A DNA stretch of 64,000 bases from Cryphonectria parasitica EP155 (Eukaryota > Ascomycota > Sordariomycetes > Diaporthales > Cryphonectriaceae): positions 558,001-622,000 of the forward strand of contig NW_024468910.1 in the NCBI RefSeq assembly GCF_011745365.1. The letters run 5' to 3'. Of this stretch, positions 22,869-34,331 are shown in pieces. Below the pieces are notes generated by a model, which worked only from the letters and a program-made list of their open reading frames with translations, was not told the origin of the DNA and made no database searches. Both the position numbers and the translations under genes were made by a program. Position 1 is the first letter of the stretch. Every line of letters begins with the position of its first letter.

Positions 22869-23486
22869 TTAGAACGATTGCTCCGCCCTGAACCGAGACT
22901 CAGAAGCTTCAGAAATCTCACCCTCCAGGAAACCCAACCAATCCACCACAGAATTCCCTACATCTACAGAATTCCAATCAAAATCCTCAAAGAAAGAATC
23001 TCCAGCAACAACAGCAGACTCTTCTGCAACTACGGAACGAACCCCGGCAGCAATACGAGCTCGCTCCTCCTCAGCCTCCTCACGCTCTAGCTCCTCCACG
23101 CTGGAAAGGCCTCGACGAACAGCCTTCATCATTCTCTCAAACTACAAGCGTTTCTGCTTCCGCAAACGTTCCACCTCCGCAGCAGCATCGCGCAGCCGCC
23201 CCTCAGCACCCTCGAGTTGGTCCTCCAAGCGTTGGTGTTGGACGCTTATTCGGCGGATTTCCGCTGCGCTCAGCCCTTGAACATCGCACCAAGAGCGGCC
23301 CAGGCGAACATACTCAGCGCAGCAAGAGGAGTCCTCAGCAGAGATTTAGCAAAATTGAATACTACAACCCTCGCAAAAGAAACAGAAAGGCATAGTGGTA
23401 GCGTTTGTAAGGATTAAGGAAAGAAGAGAATCCTTTTGCTTAGTCTTCTCAGCGCGAGAACGAGATTTGTTGATTCTGTTCAACAT
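22869..23486 (-). pseudogene. Antisense Cys-cluster/coiled-coil ORF of gypsy A3
   Basis: 206 codons on minus starting MLNRINKS at 23486. It is homologous to the gypsy B antisense ORF: CFFCEGCSIQFC then CCAEY and SWCDVQG, then a coiled coil, then MMKAVRRGLSSVEELEREEA and an acidic tail ending RFRAEQSF. Stops occur after the first Cys group and at a Trp in the coiled coil, and one Cys is now Tyr. It ends 19 bp from the chromodomain stop, tail to tail. Confidence 0.7.
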
Positions 23487-23578
23487 CTCAATTAGGAAAG
23501 CAAGATCATACATACAGAAAACTTGCTAGGATACTTACAGAAGATCGTTAAGAACAACGACTGATAGGAGGGAGATAA

Positions 23579-24030
23579 TGTTATAACTCATTCAACATGC
23601 AGATCACGAAACAGGTTACAAGTAACAAGAACCAGGTATTAAGAACCCAACGTTCTAATAAAGCATTGATTACATAATTCAGAGTTAGGATTACAAGCAT
23701 AGCTAATCAGGAAGAATAGCTTTGAATATGTGCTATCCAGAGCTAGCAGGATAACTTGGATATGTTGCTATCCAACATATCCATACTAAAGAGCTGGATA
23801 TATAAAAACACATTCATTACCGTTAGATAGACTCAGTACATAGCTCTTCAGTTGTCAATCTAAGTATTCAGTCTCATACACTGAGTAGCCCCAAAGGCAG
23901 TGAACACTTGCATTGCTTATTAAGACTTGTACGGTTCCGTATTCAAGGACTTGATACTTCGACATCGCTCTTGTTAGCATAAACCCTTCGTGTACTTAGG
24001 AATCTTCGGATTACTGCAGTGCTCATCACA
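23579..24030 (+). repeat. 3' LTR of gypsy A3
   Basis: 452 bp, TGTTATAAC...CATCACA, preceded by a purine-rich tract (taggagggagataa) and followed by the duplication CAATA. Confidence 0.92.
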
Positions 24031-25529
24031 CAATACTCGCGAACATACCACAAGAGTACTACAAATTCAAGAAATTATTCCAGAAAGAATTGAATACGAA
24101 ACTGCCAGAATACAGCTTATATAACTACAAGATTCCACTATAAGAAGAAAAACAGTCCAAATTCTTCCCTATCTATAAACTAGATAAAGTATAATTAGAA
24201 GCACTCAGAGAATATCTTGATAAGAATCTTAAGAAGAAATACATATAATCATTGCAATTATCAGCAGAATATCTTATTCTATTCATACCCAAAAAGAATA
24301 GCAAGCTTAGATTATATATTGACTATAGGCAATTCAACAATATCACAATCAAAAACTGATATTCATTGCTACTTATCAAAGAACTATAAGATAAGCTGCA
24401 AGAAGTATAGTAGTTTACAATTCTAAATCTAAAAAGAGCTTATAATCTGATTAGAGTAAAGAAAGGAGAAGAATGGAAAACTGCTTTCAGAATACGCTAC
24501 GGATATTACAAATATTTGATTATACTCTTCAGTTTAACGAATATTCTAGCTTCATTTCAAGAAATAATCAATTATATTCTATGCAAGCATCTGAATCAAT
24601 TCATTATTGCATATCTCAACAATATCCTTATTTACTCTCGAATACTGAAAGAATATAAGGAATATGTAGAAATAGTATTGCAAATGCTTTAAGATGCAAA
24701 ACTTCTTATAGAATCCGCAAAAAGTCACTTTCATATACAAAAGATCGACTATCTTGGATTTACAATCAAGCTAGGATGTATTAAGCTACAAAAAGATAAG
24801 ATAGAAGCTGTTAGAAATTAGCTAATTCCCAAGAATATTAGAGATATTAAATCTTTTCTCGAATATATTAACTTCTATAAGCAGTTCATTAAGAACTACA
24901 GCTGAATCGCATATTCTCTTACAAATCTCACTAAGAAGGAATAATTCTTTGAATAAATTTCCAAAGAATAAGAAGCTTTCGATAAGATTATCAAATGCAT
25001 TACTTTAGAGCTAATTCTGTATAAAGCAGATCTCTACAAACCCTTTGAAATTGAAACTAATGCATTAGAGTATATACTCGAAGAACAACTTGGTTAACGA
25101 AACAACTAAGAGCATCTAAGGATTGTAAGCAACTTTTCGAAGAAGCTGAACAGCTTAGAAGTTAACTACGGAATCTCTGATCAGGAGCTCATAGCTATAG
25201 TGAAGGCTTTCGAGGAGTAGCAATACTATCTTATCAGCATACAGCATCTGATCACAATTCACTTGAATTATAAGAATCTGATTATATTCATAATAATTAA
25301 AGTCTTGAATAAGCAATAAGTTAGATGAGCAGAATTTCTCTTATAATTCAACTTCAGAATTGTATACTGCAAAAGCTTAGAAAACGGATAAGCAAATGCT
25401 CTTAGTAGATAATCAGACTATTGAGATGCAGATTTCTCAGATATATAGAACATCTTTGCTCAAGATGAATCAGGAAATCTCATTAATGTACATAAGAAGC
25501 TGAATGCTGCTTTCAGAATTGAATCTTCG
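24031..25529 (+). mobile_element. Gypsy A2, right part (RT and RNase H)
   Basis: Continues A2 after the A3 insertion. RT reads LRLYIDYRQFNNITIKN (about 24305-24355) and AYLNNILIYS (about 24605-24640), again with Asn in place of both Asp. RNase H extends to about 25500, where gypsy C begins within NAAFRIESS. Stops are abundant. Confidence 0.82.
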
Positions 25530-25991
25530 TATAATGAGCACTGCAGCAATCCGAAGATTCCTAAGTACACGAAGAGTTTATGCTAACAAGAGCAGTATCA
25601 GAGTATTAAGTCCTTGAATACGGAACCGTACAAGTCTTAATAAGCGATGCAAGTATTCACTGCCTTTGGGGCTACTCAGTGTATGAGACTGAATACTTAG
25701 ATTGATAACTGAAGAGCTATATACTGAATCTATCTAATGGCGAAGAACGCATCCTTATATATCCAGCTCTTCAGTATGGACTGCAAGAGTTGGTGATTGA
25801 TTATTGCGATCCATTGCCTGAACTGTGAGGACTGATCGTTGACTGCTCCGGTTCTCTCCTGATTAGTTACAGCCTGTAATCCTAATCCTGAGTTATGTAA
25901 TCCTTGTTGGTTATCTGATGTTGCATCATGATATCTGATCCCTGTTGCTTGTGATCTGTTTTGTAATCTGCATGTTGAATGAGTTATAACA
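25530..25991 (-). repeat. 3' LTR of gypsy C (variant subfamily)
   Basis: TATAATGAGC...GAGTTATAACA, 462 bp. The outer parts match the B-type LTR, but the segment around 25780-25860 (tggactgcaagagttgg...) differs from B and resembles the solo LTR at 34874. A perfect inverted repeat ctgaagagct / agctcttcag (25709-25718, 25765-25774) encloses the TATA region. Confidence 0.88.
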
Positions 25992-26054
25992 TCATCTCCC
26001 TCCTATCAGTCATTATCCTCAACAATCTTCTATAAGTATTCTAGCAAATCTTTC

Positions 26055-26732
26055 ATGCATAATCTTGCCTTTCTAATTCGGATAATGAACAGAATTGATA
26101 AAGCTCGTTACAAAAAGACGGAACAGTCTATCTTCCTCTGGCTCATTGCTCTTTCTCGTTGCATCGAGATGCTGATATGCTCTTTCTGCGGAGATCGCAA
26201 AGCTTGCTGCCTTATTTCTGAGGAGGATTCGTTATGCTGTACAGAGTGTATTAAGTATAAGCGTGGGAATTGTGATATGCACAGCTTGTTACCATTGCAG
26301 GTAGAAAAGATTGTGGCTCAGCATTCTGCTGCTGAGGCTGCTCTTGATGATGCGGAGGAGGAGCTAGAGCGTGCTATAGCTAAGGTGCGCTGGTTGCGGA
26401 AACAGCGCAAGCTGTGAGCCGAGAAAATGGTGCGCGCTGTTTATCGGGGTCTGGATACGATTGAGGAGCTTGATCGTGTGGAAGCGGAGGAGCTGGCGAA
26501 GGAGCAGCAGGCTTGTATCCCTGTTGGTTCCCTTCCTGAGAGGTTTTTTGCTTTAGCTTCAGGAGAGCCCTCCTGGTCTCCTGATAGTATGTTGAACTAT
26601 TCCTTTTTAGGCGATGTGAATGGTGTTGGGGGTGATGGAGGTTCTTCTGATGCTCGAGAGGTTTGTTCTGAGTTGGAGAACGAGATTACTGAAACTCCTG
26701 AATCTCGGTCCGGGGCGGAGCGATCGTTCTAG
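26055..26732 (+). pseudogene. Antisense Cys-cluster/coiled-coil ORF of gypsy C
   Basis: 226 codons with a single stop, TGA at 26415-26417, where the family has Trp. Residues 42-75 hold the Cys cluster: CSFCGDRKACC, then CCTEC, then NCDM. The coiled coil covers about residues 85-120 (ALDDAEEELERAIAKVRWLR), then MVRAVYRGLDTIEELDRVEA. The tail differs from B (SGEPSWSPDS...) but ends in the same acidic way. This divergent sequence with the same plan suggests protein-level constraint. It ends shortly before the chromodomain stop near 26755. Function unknown. Confidence 0.75.
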
Positions 26733-26754
26733 GTGCTAGTTTCCTTCCTTTTTC

Positions 26755-28086
26755 AATATTCAGCTACTCTTTCCTAAGCGTTTTTAACGTTTTTCTGTGG
26801 TTCTTATAAATTTTCGCTTGCTGAGTATTCTTTTTACTTAATGAGGTATTCCCTTATACTATCTATGCTTCTATGCTTAAGGATTTTCTCTATCTTATAC
26901 TCTGGCTCATTGTTTTTCACTTTTGCTATATTATTCACTAGTGCTTTCTATACTGCTGATTCCAGCAGTAAGATATGGAAAACCGGGTATATTCTCATTC
27001 CATAAGATAATGCTAATTCATAGTTAACTGGGAAGATCTGTTATAAGACTTTGAATAGTTCCAACTTCTTGTAATCGAGTTTGTTGCTAAATCTGATTAT
27101 TTTGATGTTTTTCCGAAGTAGATAGATCTTATCTCTCTTCTGTAGAATTAGTTTCTCAATTCTTTTGGAGTTTGCATACTATATCATTCATTTCTGAATG
27201 AACTATAATTCTGATTGAAGTTTTTCTTAAATCTTCTTAATCTTCTTAATTCTTTTATTTGCAGCTTTTATATCTGCTTCTAGCAGTATTTCATAATAAG
27301 CTATTGAATTGTATTTATAGAGTATAAAGAATAGCAACTTCTTTATTATGCTTATATCTGCGCTATTATAAGCGAATTATGCAAAAAGCAACAGATTAAT
27401 TCAGTTATTCTATTCCTAATTAATATAGTATTGAAGATATTATTTAATAACTTGATTTATTCTTTCTGTTTATTTATCTATTTGTAGATGAAATACTATG
27501 GATATTCTGTAGTATATTCTGAGCTGTTTCATAAGCAAGATTCAAAACTTTGAGTTGAACTTTCTATCTTTATTGGAAATTACTTCTTCTGATATGCTAT
27601 AATTAGCAATAATTATTCTAAGAAATGCATATGCAAGTTCTTCTGCTATACTGCTTTCCTTATAGAAAAGAAAATAAGTATACTTGCTTAATCTGCAAAT
27701 TACTACTAGAATGCTATTATATTGCACTTTAGTTAAGAGTTCTTATAAGAAAGATAGCTTGATAATAAAGTTTAGATTAATAGATTATTAAATAGTTGTA
27801 AATACTAGTAAGGAGTACAGTAGTTTATAAGGCTTATATCTCTCTACTTTATTCTTTCTACAGCTATTGCATTGTTATAGGATATCTTCAATCCTTTTTC
27901 TAAAGCTTAATAGATTTCAATATCTTTTAATACATTTATAAATTGCTCTGATTCCCTGGTATTCGTATGCTGGCGCACCATGTATATCCTTGATATAATT
28001 ATCTTATTCATCTGGAGTTATTAATTCTAAATTCTTTTCCGAAGATTTAATCCTGAAGGCAGCATTCAGTTCTTTGTAAGCATTGA
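26755..28086 (-). pseudogene. gypsy C chromodomain and integrase
   Basis: Read on minus, the chromodomain part lies at about 26760-26900 and the integrase core at 27542-27727 (RLSKYTYFLFYKESS, EEVISNKDRKFNSKF). It extends to just before integrase (ELNAAFRI, about 28050) and breaks at 28086. Confidence 0.78.
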
Positions 28087-28495
28087 TGTTATGACCCATC
28101 CAACATGCAGGTCACAAAACAGGTCACGAGTAACAAGGACCAGGTGTCAAGAATCCAACGCTCTGACGAAACATTGATTACATAACCCAGGGTTAGGGTT
28201 GTGAAGGAGGGAGGATCGCTGAGCTCGCCAGCGATCCCAACGAGCCACACTGAAGAGCTGAATATATAAGCAAACGTTCATTACCATTAGATAAATTCGG
28301 TACATAGCTCTTCAGTTATCAATCTAAGTATTCAGTCTTATATACTGAGTAGCTCCAAAAGCAGTAAATACTTGCATCGCTTATTAAGACTTATACAGTT
28401 CTGTATTCAAGAACTTAATACTTCAACATCGCTCTTGTTAGCATAAACTCCTTCATATACTTAGGAATCTTCGGATTGCTGCAGTGCTCATTACA
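28087..28495 (+). repeat. 5' LTR of gypsy D (third subtype)
   Basis: TGTTATGACC...CATTACA, 409 bp. After the CCCAGGGTTAGGGTT segment the usual block is replaced by a GC-rich piece (28202-28255: gaaggagggaggatcgctgag...). The standard LTR sequence then resumes at the TATA region. Confidence 0.85.
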
Positions 28496-28559
28496 TTTTG
28501 ATAATTCTTGTTCAAGAACGGTTCAGTGTTACCTCTTAAGCAATACGGAATACGATAGC

Positions 28560-29640
28560 TCCTCCAGAAATCCCTTCGTCCTCGCGCGCTTCTACTCAGG
28601 AAGAACTGGTCAATCAGATATACCAGCTTACCCAGCATATTCAGAATCTGTGCGAACAACAGCAGGCTCAGAGCGCTACCATCGCTAACTAACAGGCTTA
28701 GCTAGCTTAACAGGCTCAACAGGCGCAGTTCATCTCTATGGTTACCAGCGGTGCTGGAAAGGCATACAAGATGAACAAGCTTGCTATGTATAATAGCAAT
28801 CAGAAAATGCTATATGAATTCCTTACTCACTGCAGAGCATACTTTCTATACTATACAATCCAGTTTGCTATGAAGTCCGAGAAAGTTATTCTTGCAGAAA
28901 CTCGCTTCGAAAAGAATACTCTTATCTAGTACAAACCCTCTTTATGCAACTATTTAAAGTATTAGAATAAATCCGATGCATGCATCCAGGATACTAAGAA
29001 CATGTTTGATTTCTTTGAAGGCTTTGAGAAAGCTTTTAAGAAAACCTTTAATAATCCTAATGAGGAATGTATTACAGCTCAGCAGCTTATGAATCTCAAA
29101 CAAACCAAGTCAGCCTCTGCTTATACAGTTAGATTTAAATAGTTATCAGCGAGACTTCTATAGGAAGACAAGAATCTTATGGAATATTATTATAAAGGAT
29201 TCAAGGATGATATTAAGAACGAGATCTCTAAGCAGGATTGGCTAGAGAACTTTGCAACGTTTTCTAATCAAGCAATCTGTATCAATAACTGTTTATACAA
29301 ATAACGAATAAAGAAGTCTAAAAAGGAAGGAAGCTAGACTTAGAGATTTCTAGCTAATACAAGCAAGAAACTCCAAAACAAAAATAGCAGTCAATATAGC
29401 AGTACAGCTCAGAGCAGTACTACGTATACCAGTTCCATGAAGCTCAACGCCGCCAACAAGCAGTATAGCAAGAAGAACAGTATTACTTGCTACAACTGCA
29501 ACAAACAGAAACACATTGCATACAACTGCTATTAATCACAAAAGAACAAATAGCAACCAGTTCAGAAGGAATGCTAAGTGAATATTGCTTAGCAACAGAA
29601 ATCCAATCAACTAAGCAAAAACATCCCCTTAGAGCAAGTA
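28560..29640 (+). pseudogene. gypsy D gag
   Basis: Starts near 28560 in the same frame plan as B, with a shorter QAQLAQQAQQA block and then SGAGKAYKMNKLAMYNSN (28745-28800). The zinc knuckle at about 29489-29530 reads CYNCNKQKHIAYNC, so the third Cys is Tyr. Stops at CAG and TGG codons. Confidence 0.75.
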
Positions 29641-32007
29641 TCGAACTCTGTTAATCATGAAAGTTTCAGCTGAATATTCTGCTATAACAACAACTGCTTA
29701 ATATATCTCTCGAGCAAGAAAGATTCAGAATAGTTTTCCCAGAAATCTAAGCGCTGCAGGCAGATAGCAACAGCAGAGCGAATACATATGCTTAATACAA
29801 CTACGAGCAGCAACGAGTTGAACTGCTCCAATATTGCTGAACAAAGCATTCAAGCATTGGAAGAAGAACTTAGCAACAATACTCTTCAACATTCTTCATT
29901 ATCTATGCTAAGCACTACAACCAGGGATATGAATAGAGAATAGTATCCTTTCAGCTATTAATATAAGCACCTGAACAACACTAAGAATGCTTCACAAGCA
30001 ACAGAAGAAACCAGCTAAGACAGACAATCTAGCAGTTCACCAGAGTTTCTCATAAACAATAAACTCAAGAAGCTTACAGAAAGATTTCCCTTCAGTATTG
30101 AATAGAATAAGGAAATAATATAAATTAAATATCTTATCTATAGAATAGAGCTAGAAAAGCTCTTCACCTGCATCCTCTTGCAAAACATCGAGATACAACA
30201 AAACAAAGATCCTCGGATCAGCCTACTTCACAATCTATACCACGAGCTAGCATGGATCTCCTATGCCTATTATAGCTGCAGAATGCATTTCTCAGAGAAA
30301 GTGCAATACAAATGGTTCTCCATCAGAGAACCAGAACAAATCCTTCAGACTGTTGAAGAACAGGAACTCCGCTTCAAAGAGGTTTTCAACAGGCAGCACT
30401 ATAATGCATACATCGGACTATCAGATAACTGCCCCAGGCAATGCGTGGATAAAAAAATAGAGTAGTAGCAATGCAAGACAATGCTTTATACGATTCATAT
30501 CAACAATAAGATTCGCAACTAGCATCAACAGAGAAAAGATTAGGAATAATAACGATACGAGCAAAAGCAGGCCAAAAAGCTTGCTTAAGAAGCAGCGAAG
30601 CAAGCTTAGAAGAAAGACAAGCAGCTTTTAACAAACTCAAAAGAACAAGATCGCTTGTAAAGAAACTGCAGATAATCAGACTAGAACAGTTCCTATATAG
30701 AGCTTTTAAAGCAGATTATGCTTACATCAAGTTCGATATATACATTCAAGAATACAAGTATAGCGCACTATTGAATAGCAGCGCTCAGGGAAACTTCATA
30801 TCCCCATACATCATCAATCAGGCATAACTACAGTGGAAATGAAAAAAGCAACCATACATTCTCAGCACTATAGAAGAACAACCTATTGTATACAACTAAG
30901 GAGTAATCAACAAGGAAACTAATCATCTACCTATCTCAATCCAAGAATATGCAATCAGAGTTTCTTTTGATATCACGGATATAGCACAATATGAGCTGAT
31001 TATGAGACTTTTATAGCTCAAGAAGCATAATCCTTGAATTGATTGAACTACTAGCCAGATCTCATGAGAACAAGCCATACTCAGAGAGATAGTTGCAATT
31101 AACAATAAAGGATCGAAGCTAGTGGTTGGAGAATACTCAGGAAAAGAGGCTTTATACAACTTTATATATACTTTCAAGTCAGCAGGGCTAGCAGTTCAAG
31201 AAGAAGAATCTAGTGATAAGCGAACCTAAACAGTATCAGAGCGCTAATAAGTTAACAAAATAACGGAAGCGAGACCCTCAGCACGTTAGTCCGCTCCGGA
31301 GCAACAAGGAAAAGCTTTAGAAAGTGGATTGTGAACTCATACAGGAAAAACCTCGAAACCAGGCCCTCGAGCGCTCGGTCCGGCCCGGAGCGAATGCTCA
31401 AAGCCCTCAAAAACAACGAACGAAAAGAAGCACGCTCAACAGTACCTACTGTTCCTTCAGGTAGCAGAAACAGCACATAGACCAGAACCAACACTCGCAA
31501 GTATATCACGAGAATATCACAAGTTCAAGAAACTATTCCAGAAAGGATTGAATACAGAATTGCCAGAATACAGCTTATACAACCATAAGATCCCGCTACA
31601 AAAAGGGAAATAATCCAAATTCTTCCCTATCTACAGACTAAACAAAGCATGATTAGAGATACTCAGGGAGTATCTCGACGAGAATCTTAAAAAGGAATAT
31701 ATACAATCATTGCAATTATCAGCAGAATATCTCATTCTATTTGTATTCAAGAAAAACAGCAAGCTCAGGCTATGTATTGATTACAAGCAACTTAATAACA
31801 TTACAATCAAAAACCGATATTCATTGCTTCTCATCAAGAAACTACAAGATAGATTGCAAGAAGCACAGTAGTTTACAGCTCTGAATCTAAAAGAAGCTTA
31901 CAATCTGATCAGAGTAAAGAAAGAAGAGGAATGGAAAACTGCTTTTAGAATATGCTACGGATACTATGAATACTTGATCATGCTCTTCAGTTTAACGAAC
32001 GCCCTAG
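29641..32007 (+). pseudogene. gypsy D spacer, protease, linker and truncated RT
   Basis: The spacer contains an uninterrupted piece (30178-30465) with HFSEKVQYKWFSIREPEQ and HYNAYIGLSDN. Protease near 30765-30800 reads LLNSSAQGNFI, with the catalytic Asp lost. RT reads [17 protein letters not shown] (31770-31815) and EWKTAFRICYGYYEY-like sequence before truncation at about 32000. Confidence 0.75.
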
Positions 32008-32317
32008 TGTCAGGGCTTGTATGCGCACAAAGGAAATAGGTGGCCCTTGCGACCCCTGGTGGCGGTCCAGGGCTGCTGCGAGGGCTTCGCTCCGAAGCAG
32101 CGCTCTCGTACGATACCGCGTGGCCATCAGGCCATTGTCATCCCATCTAGTCCAGGCCAATTGTGTACATAAGGGAAAGGGGAACAACAGGTCCAGCAGC
32201 GAAAAAGAGGAGGAGGGAGATAGGTTCAGTAGTCCCTTTGAATGGAAGCATCAACAGAGCGGCTTGGGAGCAGCTCACACCCCTTCACCTCACTTGTGTG
32301 CCCTTTTTACCCTGACA
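32008..32317. mobile_element. 310-bp LTR-like insert (TGTCAGGG...CCCTGACA)
   Basis: Terminal 8-bp inverted repeat TGTCAGGG / CCCTGACA, beginning TG and ending CA like an LTR. Base composition is balanced and CpG-containing, unlike the AT-rich RIP-decayed sequence around it. There is no coding potential of note. The 5-bp flanks (cctag, aaaag) do not match, and the flanking gypsy sequences are not contiguous (RT on the left, integrase on the right). It may be a solo LTR of another family or a non-autonomous DNA element. Confidence 0.55.
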
Positions 32318-33160
32318 AAAAGTAATCTCCGATAGAGATAGGAAATTCAATTCAAAATTTTGAACTTTGCTTATAAAACAGCTCAGAATATACTACAGAA
32401 TATCTATAGCATTTCATTTGTAAACAGATAAATAGATGAAAAGAATAAATCAGATTATTAAATAGTATTTTTAATACTATATTAACTAGAAACAGAATAA
32501 TTGGATTAATCTGTTATTTCTTATACAGTTTGCTTATAATAGTGCAGATATAAGCATAATAAAGAAGTTGCTATTCTTTATACTCTACAGATATAATTCA
32601 ACAGCTTATTACAAGGCACTGCTAAGAGCAGATGTAGAAGCTGTAGATAAAAGAGTTAAGAGAATTAAGAAGATTTAGAAGGAATTTCAGTTAGAATTAC
32701 AATTTGTTCAAGAACGAATAATATAATATACAAACTCCAAAAGAATTGAGAAACCAATCCTACAGAAGAGAAATAAAATCTATCTATTTTGAAAAAAAAA
32801 CATCAAAATAATCAGATCTAGCAACAAACTCGATTACAAGAAGTTAGAACTATTCAAAATCTTGCAACAGATTTCCCTAATTAATTACAAGTTAGTATTA
32901 TCTTATAAAATAAGAATATATCTGATTTTTCATATCTTACTGCTGAAATTAGCAGCATAGGAAATACTAGCAAACAATATAGCAGAAGTAGAAAATAATA
33001 AACCAAAGTATGAAATAGAGAAGATCCTTAAGTACAGAAGTACAGATAGCACAAGAGAATATCTTATTAAGTAAAGAGAATACTCAGCAAGTGAAAATTC
33101 GTAGAAACTATAGAGAAATATTAAGAATACTCAAGAGAAAATAGCTGAGTATTGGAAAAG
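32318..33160 (+). pseudogene. gypsy E integrase end and chromodomain
   Basis: QFAYNSADIS-like sequence (about 32525) and the linker region follow the integrase core. The chromodomain (about 33010-33150) reads YEIEKILKYRSTDSTREYLI with many stops. The downstream Trp codon near 33155 is intact. Confidence 0.7.
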
Positions 33161-33169
33161 AAAGGAAGC

Positions 33170-33813
33170 TAGCACTTAGAACAATCGCTCCGCTCCGAAC
33201 CGAAACCCAGAAGCTTCAGAGATCTCACTCTCCAGAAAATCCAATCAGTTTACTACTGAATTCCCTATATCCACGGAATTCCAGTCGAAACTCTCAAAAG
33301 AAGAATCTTCAGCAACAGCAGCAGACTTCTCTGCAACTACAGAACGAATTCCAGCAGCAATACGAGCTCGCTTCTCCTCAGCCTTCTTACGCTCTAACTC
33401 CTCTACGCTGGAAAAGCTTCAACGAATAGCCTTCATCATCTTCTCGAACTACAGACGTTTCTGCTTTCGCAAACGTTCCACCTTCGCAGCAGCATTATGC
33501 AGCTGCCTCTCAGCACTTTCGAGTTGGTCCTCCAAGCATTAGTATTGGATGCTTATTCAACGAATTTCCGCTGCGCTCAACCCTTGAACATCGCACCGGA
33601 AGCAGCTCAGGCGAATACATTCGGCGCAATAGGAGGAATCCTCGATAGAGATTTAACAAAACTGAATATCACAGCTCTTGCAGAAAGAACAGGAAGGCAT
33701 AGTAACAGCGTTTGTAAGGAAAGGAAGAAATCCTTTTGTTTAGTCTTCTCAGCACGAGAATAAGATTTGTTAATTCTGTTCAACATCTCGATTAGAAAGG
33801 CAAGATCATGCAT
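33170..33813 (-). pseudogene. Antisense Cys-cluster/coiled-coil ORF of gypsy E
   Basis: Fifth copy of the antisense family. It begins MHDLAFLIEMLNRINKS at 33813, the fuller N-terminus also seen in C. A frame break occurs near 33715-33725, after which the Cys region and coiled coil follow in another frame. The acidic tail region lies near 33200-33330. Decayed more strongly than B and C. Confidence 0.62.
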
Positions 33814-33878
33814 ACGGAAGACTTGCTGGAATACTTACAAAAGATTGTTAAGAATAACAACTAATAAAAGAGAGATAA

Positions 33879-34331
33879 TATTATAACTTATTTAATATAT
33901 AAGTTACGAAATAAATCACAAGTAATAAGAACCAGATATCAAGAATCCAATATTCTAACAAAATATTGATTACATAATCCAGAATTAGGATTATAAGCAC
34001 AGCTAATCAGAAAGAATAGCTTTGGATATGTGCTATTCAGAGCTAGTAGGATAACTTGAATATGTTGCTATTCAATATATTCATACTGAAGAGCTGGATA
34101 TATAACCATGCATTCATTATCATTAGATAGATTCAGTATATAGCTCTTCAGTTATCAATCTAAGTATTCAGTCTTACATACTGAGTAGCCCCAAAAGCAG
34201 TGAATACTTGCATCGCTTATTGAAAACTTGTACAGTTCCGTATTCAAGAACTTGATACTTTGATACCGCTCTTGTTAGCATAAACCCTTTGCATACTTTG
34301 GGATCTTCGGATTGCTGCAGTGCTCATTACA
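33879..34331 (+). repeat. 3' LTR of gypsy E
   Basis: TATTATAAC...CATTACA, 453 bp, of the B subtype. Strongly AT-shifted. Confidence 0.88.

Larger units (their letters stand above)
1396..24030 (+). mobile_element. Gypsy chromovirus A3 (split by nested copia and gypsy B)
   Basis: Complete but split element. Its 5' LTR is 1396-1576 plus 16784-17054 (452 bp together) and its 3' LTR is 23579-24030 (452 bp). It is flanked by CAATA at 1391-1395 and 24031-24035. The internal order is gag, protease, RT/RNase H, integrase, chromodomain, antisense ORF, purine tract. All ORFs are broken by RIP-like stops. The copia element 1577-16778 interrupts the 5' LTR. Confidence 0.9.
25530..28086 (-). mobile_element. 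Gypsy C, 3' half
   Basis: Minus-oriented. It contains its 3' LTR (25530-25991), antisense ORF, chromodomain and integrase, and stops at 28086 where gypsy D begins. The LTR is a divergent subfamily (462 bp) whose middle segment matches the solo LTR at 34874-35337. The corresponding 5' half may be gypsy F (34332-38089), with the RT region lost between them. Confidence 0.82.
28087..32007 (+). mobile_element. Gypsy D, 5' part
   Basis: Plus-oriented 5' LTR (28087-28495), gag, protease and the first part of RT. RT is cut near LFSLTNA at about 31998-32007 by a 310-bp LTR-like insert, beyond which the integrase of another copy (E) begins. D and E have different LTR subtypes, so they are probably not one element. 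Confidence 0.8.
32318..34331 (+). mobile_element. Gypsy E, 3' part
   Basis: Starts inside integrase at VISDRDRKFNSKF (32320) and continues through integrase, chromodomain, the antisense ORF region, purine tract and 3' LTR (33879-34331, 453 bp). Heavily RIP-decayed. Followed at 34332 by minus-oriented gypsy F. Confidence 0.82.
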
